Assembly: GCA_039028975.1 (NCBI GenBank)
Contig: JBCCHB010000065.1
Coordinates: 23,157-87,156 of the forward strand
Length of the DNA: 64,000 nucleotides
Direction: 5' to 3'
From: JAHBNG01 sp039028975
GTDB lineage: Bacteria > Chloroflexota > Anaerolineae > Caldilineales > Caldilineaceae
Shown one piece after another: positions 25,059 to 33,728 of the stretch. The notes under the pieces were generated by a model, which was not told the DNA's origin, ran no database searches, and worked only from the letters and a program-made list of their open reading frames with translations. Position 1 is the stretch's first letter. Every line of letters starts with the position of its first letter. Made by a program: the position numbers and the translations under genes.

Positions 25059-26201
25059 CTATACGAGGTTATCTTGGATGTAATCAAAGTTGATATCTTC
25101 TCCCAATCCGGGTTTCTGGGAAACGTAGACGTACCCGTTATCGTCCATTGGATCGTTAAGTTTGTTGAGCCAGGGTTTGGGTTGTTCCCAATCAATAAAG
25201 GGGTGAAGCAAGCCTCGCTCATAGAATTCACCAGGGAAGCCCATCGCGCAGAGCATATGGAGATTTCCTGGCCCGCCGCCGTGTACCTCCATTCTCATGC
25301 CAAATGATTCAGCTAGGTGAGCAACCTTAACAAGGGGTGTCAATCCTCCTAGATCCCCCACGCCACCGCGTACGAGATCACAGGCGCCAGCCTTAATCCA
25401 TTCAGCACGGGTAAACATTTTGCCCTCAGCCGTTTCGGGTCCACAGATGGGTAGGAGCGTATTTTGGCAAAGCCAGACATATGATGACATGCTATGCTCA
25501 TCCATGGGTTCTTCCATCCAATAGTAGTCAAGTTTCTCCAATTCTCGGGCAAGGTAAAACGCCTCCTCCCGGCTGTAATAGTGAAATGGATCCAGCATGA
25601 GCGGCACGTCAGGCCCTACTGCTTCTCGAACGGCGGCACAAGCTTGAATGTCTCTCTTTACATCAGGAGCACCATCATAAGGAGGTTGCCAAGTATGGAG
25701 TTTGAATGCTGGGTAGCCTCGCTCTTTAACACACCATTCAGCAAAGCGGGCATAATCATCAGGCGTTGCCAGCCCACCGTCAAGATCATCACCACACATG
25801 GTGCTGGCATAGGCGGGAACTTTCTCGCGCGTTGCGCCAAGAAGCTTGTGAACAGGCACCCCAAGGACGCGCCCTTTGAGATCCCAAAGGGCTAGATCGA
25901 CGACATTCAATACTTTATCAGTCAGGGTCGCCAAGTTCAAGCGCTGGCGTTCTTTAAGAGCGTGCCAAATCTGCTCGCTATAAAAGGGATCTTTCTCAAG
26001 CAGGATTGGTTTAACCAAATTCTCCAACGTACCTTGGGCCATACCGCCAAAGGTGTAGCCTTTAGCACCTTCGTCTGTATGAATGGTGAGCAGACTTTGG
26101 GTCGCTTCGTGCTCTGGGCCAGGGTGACCATGGCCTTCAGAATCGCGCACGGTATTGGCCATGTATCGAAACGTTTCAATGGTTATGTCAGTGATCTTCA
26201 C
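25059..26201 (-). CDS. Mandelate racemase/muconate lactonizing (enolase superfamily) enzyme
   Basis: 380 residues. The three metal ligands have the 26-residue spacing of the family: Asp204 (LMLDPF), Glu230 (WMEEP) and Glu256 (GPETAEG). Lys167 in a KxH motif and His307 (MEVHGGG) are the general bases of the mandelate racemase branch. It probably dehydrates or epimerises a sugar acid. ATG is preceded by aaggagaaccctgtgaag, a strong site. The sugar-linked genes in the window (galT, Gfo/Idh, transporters) are consistent but not adjacent. Confidence 0.9.
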   Translation of the reverse strand: MKITDITIETFRYMANTVRDSEGHGHPGPEHEATQSLLTIHTDEGAKGYTFGGMAQGTLENLVKPILLEKDPFYSEQIWHALKERQRLNLATLTDKVLNVVDLALWDLKGRVLGVPVHKLLGATREKVPAYASTMCGDDLDGGLATPDDYARFAEWCVKERGYPAFKLHTWQPPYDGAPDVKRDIQACAAVREAVGPDVPLMLDPFHYYSREEAFYLARELEKLDYYWMEEPMDEHSMSSYVWLCQNTLLPICGPETAEGKMFTRAEWIKAGACDLVRGGVGDLGGLTPLVKVAHLAESFGMRMEVHGGGPGNLHMLCAMGFPGEFYERGLLHPFIDWEQPKPWLNKLNDPMDDNGYVYVSQKPGLGEDINFDYIQDNLV

Positions 26202-26269
26202 AGGGTTCTCCTTTGCAATGAGGTTCGAGTCACAACATTGGGGAGTTACATAAGTGCCAGGAAAATACC

Positions 26270-26385
26270 TTTATCTATGAAGATGAGGCTTGTCCCCATA
26301 AAGAGTGGAGATCTCCTCTCTTTTCAGGATTTCCCAAAGTGAACCTGACAGAAGTCCGAATGAACATTTTCTGGCAGGCTTTACT
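26270..26385. repeat. Possible heavily diverged family B repeat
   Basis: tatctatgaag at the left and gaacattttctggcaggc at the right resemble B ends. The interior has a palindromic ggagatctcctctc. Identity is weak. Confidence 0.3.
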
Positions 26386-26603
26386 GGACACGGTTAATCA
26401 AATTCGTTGAGTAGACTCGAGTATCGCCCATTACCAATTAATTTCTATTGCTCATCAGCCACATTGCGGTATAATACACCAAGTGTTAGATATCAACCAC
26501 AAATGTATATCATATTTGCTCACAGATGGGAAGGGATCGGTGAAAGTAAAGACGATCCAATCTTCTCCACTCAGGTATGAATCAAAAAGAAAGGATGGCC
26601 TCT

Positions 26604-26963
26604 ATGCCACAACTTACAGTAGAAGGAGTGGGTACCTTTGAAGTTCCTGAAGGAAAGCGTCTTGTATTGGCATTGGAAGATGAAGCAGGCGTTGATCAGA
26701 TGTATGCATGTGGCGGTAATTGCAAATGCACAACCTGCAAAGTAGAATTTGTGGCTGGTGAACCAAGCCAGATGACCGAAGCCGAGAAAGAGAAGCTAGC
26801 GGAGAAAGAATTGAGTGGTGTCCGCCTCTCTTGCCAAGTTGCCGTAACCAGTGATATGACGGTTAAGGCCATCAGCCGCCTTGCGGACTTCCCCACCCGT
26901 GAGGATCCAGGTTCTCGCCCCAGTGATGAGATTGCCCCAGAACCTGTCTGGGTATCTAAGTAA
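26604..26963 (+). CDS. [2Fe-2S] ferredoxin-like protein
   Basis: 119 residues. The cluster ligands appear as ACGGNCKCTTC followed by LSCQV, giving the plant-type CX5CX2C...C pattern. It probably carries electrons to a reductase or oxygenase; the sulfite reductase and P450 in the window are candidate users by family knowledge only. ATG 26604 has aaagga 8 bases upstream; earlier in-frame ATGs lack a well-placed site. The C-terminal 20 residues are Pro/Glu-rich. Confidence 0.85.
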   Translation: MPQLTVEGVGTFEVPEGKRLVLALEDEAGVDQMYACGGNCKCTTCKVEFVAGEPSQMTEAEKEKLAEKELSGVRLSCQVAVTSDMTVKAISRLADFPTREDPGSRPSDEIAPEPVWVSK

Positions 26964-27076
26964 CCAGAAAACCAAGGTACGATTCTTAGTCACTCGCAAT
27001 GCCGCTGAGAGACTCTTTGGTTCCATGGCAAACGACTGTAACCAAACTATAGTGACATTGCGCTCGACTGATTCTA

Positions 27077-27246
27077 TATAGCAGTCGATTTGAAAACCCT
27101 AATTTTCCAACCCTATACTTCGCCAGAAAAGTCTTATCCCGACTCTTTTCCAATCTGCGTTGGAATATTCCGCGCAGAGAGGACAAACTTTTCTGGCCAT
27201 CTATACCGGACTAACCAAACTAGGGTTTTCCAACAGAGCTGAGTAT
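27077..27246. repeat. Family A repeat (reverse orientation) split by a family B insertion
   Basis: The outer parts, tatagcagtcgatttgaaaa on the left and gttttccaacagagctgagt on the right, are the reverse complement of family A. They are separated by a whole family B element at 27114-27205. It ends 34 bases before the Gfo/Idh start, so it may carry or disturb that promoter. Confidence 0.75.
27114..27205. repeat. Family B repeat nested in family A
   Basis: tatacttcgccagaaaagtc ... gacaaacttttctggcc, then atctata. The arms are inverted copies as in the other B elements. Its position inside an A element shows that it inserted later. Confidence 0.75.
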
Positions 27247-27279
27247 TAACTAAAGCTGAGTACAAGGAAGGAATCATTC

Positions 27280-28338
27280 ATGAGTATGTTAAAAGTTGGT
27301 GTAGTCGGCGTAGGTGGCATTGCAAAAACCCATATGCCTGGCTGGGCGGCCTCAGATATAGCAGAAGTCGTAGCAGGTAGTGATCTAGTAGAACCTGTTC
27401 TACACCAGTGGGGAGAAACCCACGGCGTCACAAAGCTTTCCACTACAGCAGCGGATATTATTAATGACCCCGACATTGATATCATTGATGTCTGTACGCC
27501 GAATATGTACCACACGGAATTGGCCATTGCAGCGCTCGATGCAGGAAAACATGTCATCTGTGAAAAGCCGCTGGCACCAACACCCGCGGATATCCACCGC
27601 ATGATTGAAGCTCGCGACAGATCGGGTAAAACGTTAATGACGGCCCAACATTTTCGTTTCAAGGGTATCTCTCAAGCCATGAAGAGGGAAATTGACAACG
27701 GTGCATTAGGGGAGATATACCATGCCCGAAGCTGGATGTTGCGTCGCGGCTGGCTTCCGGTGCGCCCTGGGTTTATATACAAAAAGAACAGTGGTGGCGG
27801 TCCTACGATTGATATCGGCGTTCATATTCTTGATCTAACGCTCTGGTTTATGGGGAACCCAAAACCCGTTGCCGTTACAGGAGTAGCCAAAGCGCCTCTC
27901 GCAATGCATGATGGAGCGTTCAGCCAGTGGGGCGGGACGGAAGTACCCAAAGATATGGATGTAGAAGACTTTGCAGCAGCCTTCGTGCGCTTTGAGAATG
28001 GAGCCACCCTCATATTAGAAGTAAGCTGGTTGCTGCACCATAAAACCCAAGGCGAAGACATGCAGATGTGGCTCTACGGAACTGAAGGTGGATCTCAGTG
28101 GCCCAACGGAGAATTCATGGGGACAAACTATACGACCAAGCAGTTCTTCAATCAGAACATTACGCTAACTGCGGATCCCATGGAACCCCATGCCTTGGAG
28201 TGCGTAGAGTTTGCTAAGGTTGTTGCAGATGGGAGACCATCCCCAGTTCCCGCCGAGCAATCCCTTCAGGTGATGACGATACTAGACGGAATCTATCGCA
28301 GTCAGCAAGAAGGCCGGGAAGTCACGCTTAATATGTAA
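27280..28338 (+). CDS. Gfo/Idh/MocA-family NAD(P)-dependent oxidoreductase
   Basis: 352 residues. The N-terminal Rossmann domain begins LKVGVVGVGGIAKTHMPGW. The family's lysine motif appears as CEKPLAPT at about residue 100, and DIGVHILDLTLWFMG carries the usual Asp-His pair. The enzyme likely oxidises or dehydrogenates a sugar or inositol derivative. The EEP hydrolase gene follows 8 bases after its stop codon, so they probably share a transcript. Confidence 0.9.
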   Translation: MSMLKVGVVGVGGIAKTHMPGWAASDIAEVVAGSDLVEPVLHQWGETHGVTKLSTTAADIINDPDIDIIDVCTPNMYHTELAIAALDAGKHVICEKPLAPTPADIHRMIEARDRSGKTLMTAQHFRFKGISQAMKREIDNGALGEIYHARSWMLRRGWLPVRPGFIYKKNSGGGPTIDIGVHILDLTLWFMGNPKPVAVTGVAKAPLAMHDGAFSQWGGTEVPKDMDVEDFAAAFVRFENGATLILEVSWLLHHKTQGEDMQMWLYGTEGGSQWPNGEFMGTNYTTKQFFNQNITLTADPMEPHALECVEFAKVVADGRPSPVPAEQSLQVMTILDGIYRSQQEGREVTLNM

Positions 28339-28346
28339 AACTAAAG

Positions 28347-29390
28347 ATGTTGTGGATTACTTCTACATACGCACTATTCCTTTGCTTTTGGGCAGTTGCA
28401 TATAGCAGAAATGGGGATCGCATCTGGTGGTTGGCTCTACTTTCACCATTTGCACCCCTATTTTATTTAGTACTCTTGCCACTCACTATTCTCACCGCAC
28501 TCCTTGGGCCACTCATTGCGACCCTTCCCCTCCTAGCACCTCTATTGGCCTACATATATCTCTTTGGGGCAACAGCTACCTACCCCAGGTTGCGCCTTAC
28601 AAGACATGTGTCGAAATCTGCCGGCTCAGGAGATAGGACACAGAAAAATGTCTCATCATTTACTCTCATGACCTTTAATATCTGGTGGAGAAGCCAGAGT
28701 TCGATAACAGGCCGAATCCCACTTGACCAGGGCATTCCAGATGTAGTAGCCCTACAAGAACTAACGCCCCACATGGCGAACTGTATCGAAGAGCATATAG
28801 GGGAACATTACCCCCATCGCTCCATCATTACAAGCGAAGAACCTACTTCACCGCGGCTAGGGATCTACAGTAAGTTTCCCCTAGAGGACCTCAATGCAGT
28901 TCATCTATCGTCTAAGGACTTTCGTGTTCAAATTGTGCGAATCAATCTCCTGGGTGAATCGATTACGCTTTACAATATCCACCCTCGGGCCACGAACCTA
29001 CTGCGTTACTGGCAACAGGGTGGCTCACTGTCGGCTCAGGTCCACCACAGTTTTCGTCAGCGAGAAGAATTTATCCGCTCTCTTCTTGATGACATTGTTG
29101 GTAGAAGAGATCCCGTAATCGTCGTAGGGGACTTCAATAGTACGCCCTTAAGTGATGTCTATCGACTTATGCGTAGCCAGCTTGAGGACGCTCACCGAGT
29201 GGCCGGTAGGGGCTGGGGATATACATTTCCTAATCACGGCGCAGACTTTGCTAGATTGCCCTTACGATGGCCATTTATGCGCTTAGATATGATATTCTGC
29301 TCTCCCAACGTGACCGTGTATTCATGCGGGGTTGGCCAAAAATATGGCGAGTCAGATCACCGTCTCGTTATTGCCCAGTTCGGCGTATAA
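28347..29390 (+). CDS. Membrane-anchored endonuclease/exonuclease/phosphatase-family hydrolase
   Basis: 347 residues. Residues 1-80 hold two to three hydrophobic helices. The EEP domain then shows its motifs: MTFNIWW, VALQELTP (metal Glu), NIHPRA, VGDFNSTP, LDMIFCSP and the catalytic SDHRLV. The substrate may be a nucleic acid, phosphoinositide or sphingomyelin-type lipid; membrane anchoring favours an extracytoplasmic phosphodiesterase of the YafD type. It follows the Gfo/Idh gene closely. Confidence 0.88.
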   Translation: MLWITSTYALFLCFWAVAYSRNGDRIWWLALLSPFAPLFYLVLLPLTILTALLGPLIATLPLLAPLLAYIYLFGATATYPRLRLTRHVSKSAGSGDRTQKNVSSFTLMTFNIWWRSQSSITGRIPLDQGIPDVVALQELTPHMANCIEEHIGEHYPHRSIITSEEPTSPRLGIYSKFPLEDLNAVHLSSKDFRVQIVRINLLGESITLYNIHPRATNLLRYWQQGGSLSAQVHHSFRQREEFIRSLLDDIVGRRDPVIVVGDFNSTPLSDVYRLMRSQLEDAHRVAGRGWGYTFPNHGADFARLPLRWPFMRLDMIFCSPNVTVYSCGVGQKYGESDHRLVIAQFGV

Positions 29391-29671
29391 TAAATGGTAG
29401 ATGTCCAACAAGTGGATGTTGTTCTACGAACACTTTATAGACATTTTGTAGACATTTATTGGATTCTATCGTCTTGAACGCGTGGATAATTAGAAATTTA
29501 TTTGAATGGTCAGATTGGTCTCAAACACTATAGACATTGGCGCCCGTTGGTGGTATAGTCCTTTCATTCTATTCAAGAGTCTATTCAACAGAGCTGTTCT
29601 AGAATATTATTTATCACAGGAGCAACAATTTTTCAATCCACCGGATTAGCAGTTAAAGAGGATGTTGAAGA

Positions 29672-30919
29672 GTGGAGTTTATTCTGCGGTTGCGCACAGC
29701 AACGGAAAAAAGAAAGCTTGTAATTATTGGGATCGCGTTTTTCGTTCAAATCATTTTTGTTCCCTTTTTATTTCTACAAATGGGCCCGTCAGGCGGTATA
29801 TTTGCAATATTCACCGTCTTCGCTGGCAGTCTGTTATATGGCATGAACAGAGCCATATTAATAGGGATTGCTGCTATTTTAGTAAATATCTATTTGTTGA
29901 TCGTTTTTTTGGCTTTAGATTGGGGTGAAATCCTTACAGGCCCCTCTGTTTCAGGAATGGGCGTCCTATTGCTCATCAGCGCTTTTGTAGGCTATCTGAG
30001 CGATACGGTTGGCTCTCTCAATAGCAATCACATGCAGCGAAATGAATTTGTGAAGAGCCAAACAAGTGCGTTAGAAGGAAGAATCCAGAATCTGCAGCAG
30101 GAGCTTGCAGAACTTAAAAAAATTGAAGCAGAGCTAAAGGTGGCGAGCGAGGCATTGGAGCAATCTACTTATGCCAAACGCCATTTTTTAGCCAATATCA
30201 GCCACGAGTTGCGTACACCTCTTACTATGATCATTGGGCAGGCAGATGCTCTATATGAGGCTGTTTATGGCGATCTCAATGAAGAACAACTCGTGGCCAC
30301 CCAACAGATACTCCAAAGCGGCGACTATCTGACCAAGCTCCTTGACCGCATCCTTGACTTCAGTCGATTCAATAGTGAAAATGTATCTCTTCAATTAGAG
30401 CTGATATCAGTAGAGCTCATTAGTCTTGCGGCGATCCAGATGGTTGCCGAGCAGGCTCAGCAAAAGGAAGTCCAGATTGATTTTGACAATCAGGCTGGTG
30501 GGATCAACATCGAAGCCGATGAAGTTTACTTAATGCAAATACTGATTAATCTACTAGAAAATGCCGTCAAATTTACACCCAGTAATCAGAAAATTGGGTT
30601 AATTGTCGAGTATAATGATAGACAGGCCACTCAAAGTGAAAAAGGTACCCAGATGCTCAGCTTTTCAGTTTGGGATACCGGTATCGGTATGGCTTCAGAA
30701 CAGATAGACTCAGCCTTTGAGGCATTCGTCAAGCTAGAAAAGGGTACGGAAGGGACAGGGCTTGGTTTGAGCCTAGTCAAACAGATAGTAGAGTTACATC
30801 AAGGCAGCATCCACGTTGATAGTCAATTAGGGAAAGGTAGCCGATTTACGGTTTGCTTACCGCTCCAGCAGCCGGATATACCCAACAGGACTATATATGA
30901 GAATATGACACAAGGGTAA
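29672..30919 (+). CDS. Membrane sensor histidine kinase
   Basis: 415 residues. Three to four transmembrane helices occupy residues ~15-110, followed by a short coiled coil (~125-165). HisKA comes next, with the phospho-acceptor His178 in NISHELRTPL. HATPase_c has its N box (NLLENAVKF), G1 (DTGIGM) and G2 (GTGLGLSLV). There is no PAS or extracellular sensor domain, so it probably senses through its membrane part. The start is GTG with gagg 11 bases upstream. No response-regulator gene is adjacent, making it an orphan kinase. The 281 bases before it hold no gene. Confidence 0.92.
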   Translation: MEFILRLRTATEKRKLVIIGIAFFVQIIFVPFLFLQMGPSGGIFAIFTVFAGSLLYGMNRAILIGIAAILVNIYLLIVFLALDWGEILTGPSVSGMGVLLLISAFVGYLSDTVGSLNSNHMQRNEFVKSQTSALEGRIQNLQQELAELKKIEAELKVASEALEQSTYAKRHFLANISHELRTPLTMIIGQADALYEAVYGDLNEEQLVATQQILQSGDYLTKLLDRILDFSRFNSENVSLQLELISVELISLAAIQMVAEQAQQKEVQIDFDNQAGGINIEADEVYLMQILINLLENAVKFTPSNQKIGLIVEYNDRQATQSEKGTQMLSFSVWDTGIGMASEQIDSAFEAFVKLEKGTEGTGLGLSLVKQIVELHQGSIHVDSQLGKGSRFTVCLPLQQPDIPNRTIYENMTQG

Positions 30920-31066
30920 AGTAAAGCGTTCTCATTCTCATCTTCTTATCTATCTAAACCCCAGTATAGTATAATTATCAGATTGCAACGTAATCCATAT
31001 CTACAATTAGACATTCCAAACTGATATCCCAATTCGATAATCTAAACTTATAGCCACACCAAATTT

Positions 31067-31345
31067 ATGCATAGACTATCAACACCCGTTTACATTGGAC
31101 TCCTGTTTGGTTCCATTGGGGTTTTACTAACTGTGATTGGCATCTTCCGCGGCAATGTCCCCTCTAATCCGGCGAGTATGGCTATTGCGCTACTCATCGG
31201 TGGCGGGGTCTGGTTTTTGGTCAGTTGGGTAGTTGCAGCTGCTGCCGCCGATGTAGAAGCGGACGTAGCAGAAGCAACCGAGCGGGAGAATGCTCAAGGA
31301 TCAGTGAATGCCGAATCTGAATCAGGATCAAGCGCTCATGAGTAA
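31067..31345 (+). CDS. Small two-helix membrane protein
   Basis: 92 residues. Two transmembrane helices (VYIGLLFGSIGVLLTVIGIF and MAIALLIGGGVWFLVSWVV) are followed by an acidic tail of about 35 residues rich in Glu and Ala. Not recognised. Its last codons overlap the galT start by 8 bases, so the two are translationally coupled. Confidence 0.65.
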   Translation: MHRLSTPVYIGLLFGSIGVLLTVIGIFRGNVPSNPASMAIALLIGGGVWFLVSWVVAAAAADVEADVAEATERENAQGSVNAESESGSSAHE

Positions 31346-32405
31346 ATTAGTCGGCCAAACAACATTCGATTCCACCGATCATACCCACCTTCGTCACAAC
31401 CCTCTCACGGATGATTGGGTAGTTGTGGCTCCCCACCGTACCAAACGCCCCTGGCAAGGCCAAGTCGAAAAGGTTCCGCCGATCACGCGGCCGGAGTACG
31501 ATCCAGATTGCTATCTCTGCCCAGGCAATACTCGGGCGGGTGGTAAAGAGACTCCCCACTACACATCTACTTACGTCTTTGATAATGACTTTGCATCTCT
31601 ATTACCGACCGGCCCCAGTGGCGATGTAAGTAGCGGGCGCTTCTTCCGTGCCGAGGCAGAAGTCGGCATTTGTCGAGTCATGTGCTTCAATCCTAGGCAC
31701 GATCTGACACTGCCCGAGATGACAGATGAAGCGGTCCGGCAGGTGGTGGATACTTGGGCAGAGCAGGTGCTGGATTTGGGCAGCAAACCCTTTATCAATT
31801 ATGTTCAATTGTTTGAAAACAAGGGTGAAATAATGGGTTGTTCCAACCCCCATCCTCATGGACAAATCTGGGGCAATCGGCGCATACCCGATGAACCAGC
31901 CAAAGAGGACATTGCCCAGCGTATCTACTTTCAAGAACATGGTTCACAGCTTCTTTTTGACTACCTAGCCGATGAACTGGAAGCCGAAGAACGGATTCTG
32001 ATTGAAGAGGAGCATTGGGTCGCGCTGATTCCTTACTGGGCCGTTTGGCCTTATGAGACAATGCTTTTGCCTAAGCGACCAGTCAGCTCCATGCCCGACT
32101 TGCATGATGACGAGCGCACCAACCTAGCACGTACGCTAAAAAGGCTGCTCATACGATATGACAATCTTTTTGAAACAAGTTTTCCTTATTCAATGGGTTG
32201 GCATGGCCAGCCAACAGATGGAGTTACTCATCCTCACTGGCAACTGCACGCTCACTTTTACCCGCCATTGTTACGTTCCGCTACGATAAAAAAGTTCATG
32301 GTTGGCTATGAGATGCTAGGGATGCCCCAGCGGGATCTTACGGCTGAAAAAGCGGCCGAGCAGCTGAGGGCATTGAGCGAGGTACACTACAAAACAATCG
32401 GGTAA
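31338..32405 (+). CDS. galT: Galactose-1-phosphate uridylyltransferase
   Basis: GalT exchanges UMP between UDP-glucose and galactose-1-phosphate in the Leloir pathway. The 355-residue protein has the N-terminal HNPLTDDWVVVAPHR and zinc-type cysteines 58 and 61 (CYLCPGN). The catalytic HPHGQ is at residues 172-176, with His174 as the expected nucleophile. GWHGQPTDG and HWQLHAHFYPP lie in the C-terminal half. ATG 31338 overlaps the upstream gene. No galK or galE is in the window. Confidence 0.95.
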   Translation: MSKLVGQTTFDSTDHTHLRHNPLTDDWVVVAPHRTKRPWQGQVEKVPPITRPEYDPDCYLCPGNTRAGGKETPHYTSTYVFDNDFASLLPTGPSGDVSSGRFFRAEAEVGICRVMCFNPRHDLTLPEMTDEAVRQVVDTWAEQVLDLGSKPFINYVQLFENKGEIMGCSNPHPHGQIWGNRRIPDEPAKEDIAQRIYFQEHGSQLLFDYLADELEAEERILIEEEHWVALIPYWAVWPYETMLLPKRPVSSMPDLHDDERTNLARTLKRLLIRYDNLFETSFPYSMGWHGQPTDGVTHPHWQLHAHFYPPLLRSATIKKFMVGYEMLGMPQRDLTAEKAAEQLRALSEVHYKTIG

Positions 32406-32415
32406 TAGGAAATTT

Positions 32416-33690
32416 ATGAGAATAGAACAAGACTCAATATACTGCATAGATGGCCAGAAAAGTTCTGTCCTCAACCTCGAAATGCGCCCAATTGAATCGG
32501 GTAAGAGCCGGGACAAGACGCTTCTGTGGAAGTATATAATCGTTATTTGTTGTCTGTTGTTCAGTTTCTTTTATCTCCATGGGTTGGCACAAGCGCAGTT
32601 GGGGTTACCTCAGGAAACAGATCGATACATCAATGACTTTGCGGATATTATCCTGCCCAATGATGAGGCCAGAATCCGAAGTCTGTTGATCGATTTAGAA
32701 GAACGGTCCGACGTGGAAGGAACCGTCGTTACAATCGAATCCATCTATGACTACGGCGTTGATTATTCGGATATCGAAACCTTTGCGGCCAGCCTCTTTG
32801 ATTCGTGGGGGATCGGTCAAGCATCGACAAATGATGGGGTTCTGCTTCTTGTGGCGCTAGAAGATCGTACGTTACGGATTGAATTAGGTCACCAATATCG
32901 GGGAGAGTATGATTACGCTATGGAGCGCATCATCAATGAGGTGATCATCCCCCAATTTAGAGAAGATCAATATAGCCAAGGCATTGTCGATGGCATGGAA
33001 GCCACAATCGATCGGATTGTTCTTCCCAGAGAGCGAGCCAAACAAAACAGAGAGAACACGTTTCCCACGCCTGCGTTTGCGCCTTCTACTCAGGATGAAT
33101 TGACAACATCTTCTTCCTCAGGTGGGGTTCCCTGGCTTTGGATATTTCTTGGGATTGGTGCTGTTGGTGCGGTAGCCTTCTTCGGCTCCAACTACTACCG
33201 CATCCGCCAACGGACTCGCCCCCGTAATTGTCCAAACTGCGATGAGCTGATGATGATGCTGGATGAAGAAGAGGACGACATGTATCTGGATAGCGGGCAA
33301 AAGGCAGAAGAGTATCTTAAATCCGTCGATTATGATGTTTGGCTCTGCCCAAATTGCGACTTACATAATGTCTACCCTCATCCTGCACGGTTTACCCGCT
33401 ATAGTCAATGCCCCACGTGCAGCTACATTACGGTAGACAAATATGACAACGTTCTGCAGAGGCCAACCGTCTACTCGACAGGGGAAAAACAGATTGTGGC
33501 TGACTGCCAGCACTGCACATACAATCGAACAGAAACAGTCGTGATTCCTAGAGTACGTAAACAGGTATCAGTCCCTAGAGGCGGTTCCAGCCATCGCACC
33601 TCATCCAGCAGACCATCGTTCTCCTCATCAAGCAGCCGCACCTTTGGTGGTGGACGTTCCGGTGGTGGTGGCGCCTCAGGAAGTTGGTAA
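32416..33690 (+). CDS. TPM-domain membrane protein with zinc-ribbon and Gly/Ser-rich tail
   Basis: 424 residues. A transmembrane or signal helix (YIIVICCLLFSFFYLHGLA, ~40-60) precedes a TPM domain (DRYINDFADIILPNDE through GIVDGMEATIDRIV). A second helix follows (WLWIFLGIGAVGAVAFFG), then CxxC pairs that could bind zinc (CPNCDE, CPNCDL, CPTC, CQHC). The tail is typical of TPM proteins (RSGGGGASGSW). About the first 40 codons, including both candidate ATGs, lie within or beside a family B repeat, so the N-terminus looks repeat-derived. Function unknown; the family is linked to membrane-protein repair and phosphatase activity. Confidence 0.85.
   Translation: MRIEQDSIYCIDGQKSSVLNLEMRPIESGKSRDKTLLWKYIIVICCLLFSFFYLHGLAQAQLGLPQETDRYINDFADIILPNDEARIRSLLIDLEERSDVEGTVVTIESIYDYGVDYSDIETFAASLFDSWGIGQASTNDGVLLLVALEDRTLRIELGHQYRGEYDYAMERIINEVIIPQFREDQYSQGIVDGMEATIDRIVLPRERAKQNRENTFPTPAFAPSTQDELTTSSSSGGVPWLWIFLGIGAVGAVAFFGSNYYRIRQRTRPRNCPNCDELMMMLDEEEDDMYLDSGQKAEEYLKSVDYDVWLCPNCDLHNVYPHPARFTRYSQCPTCSYITVDKYDNVLQRPTVYSTGEKQIVADCQHCTYNRTETVVIPRVRKQVSVPRGGSSHRTSSSRPSFSSSSSRTFGGGRSGGGGASGSW
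32445..32537. repeat. Family B repeat inside the TPM gene start
   Basis: atagatggccagaaaagttc on the left and gggacaagacgcttctgtgg on the right, then agtatata. The left arm is near-identical to other B elements and the right arm is diverged. It is translated in frame as roughly residues 11-41 of the TPM protein. Confidence 0.65.
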
Positions 33691-33691
33691 A

Positions 33692-33719
33692 ACTCTGGAC
33701 TCTGGACTCTGGACTCTGG
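33692..33719. repeat. Tandem 7-bp repeat, four copies
   Basis: actctgg is repeated four times exactly, between the convergent TPM and sulfatase genes. Related words (ggactcactgactc) follow. Confidence 0.85.
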
Positions 33720-33728
33720 ACCACGGAC

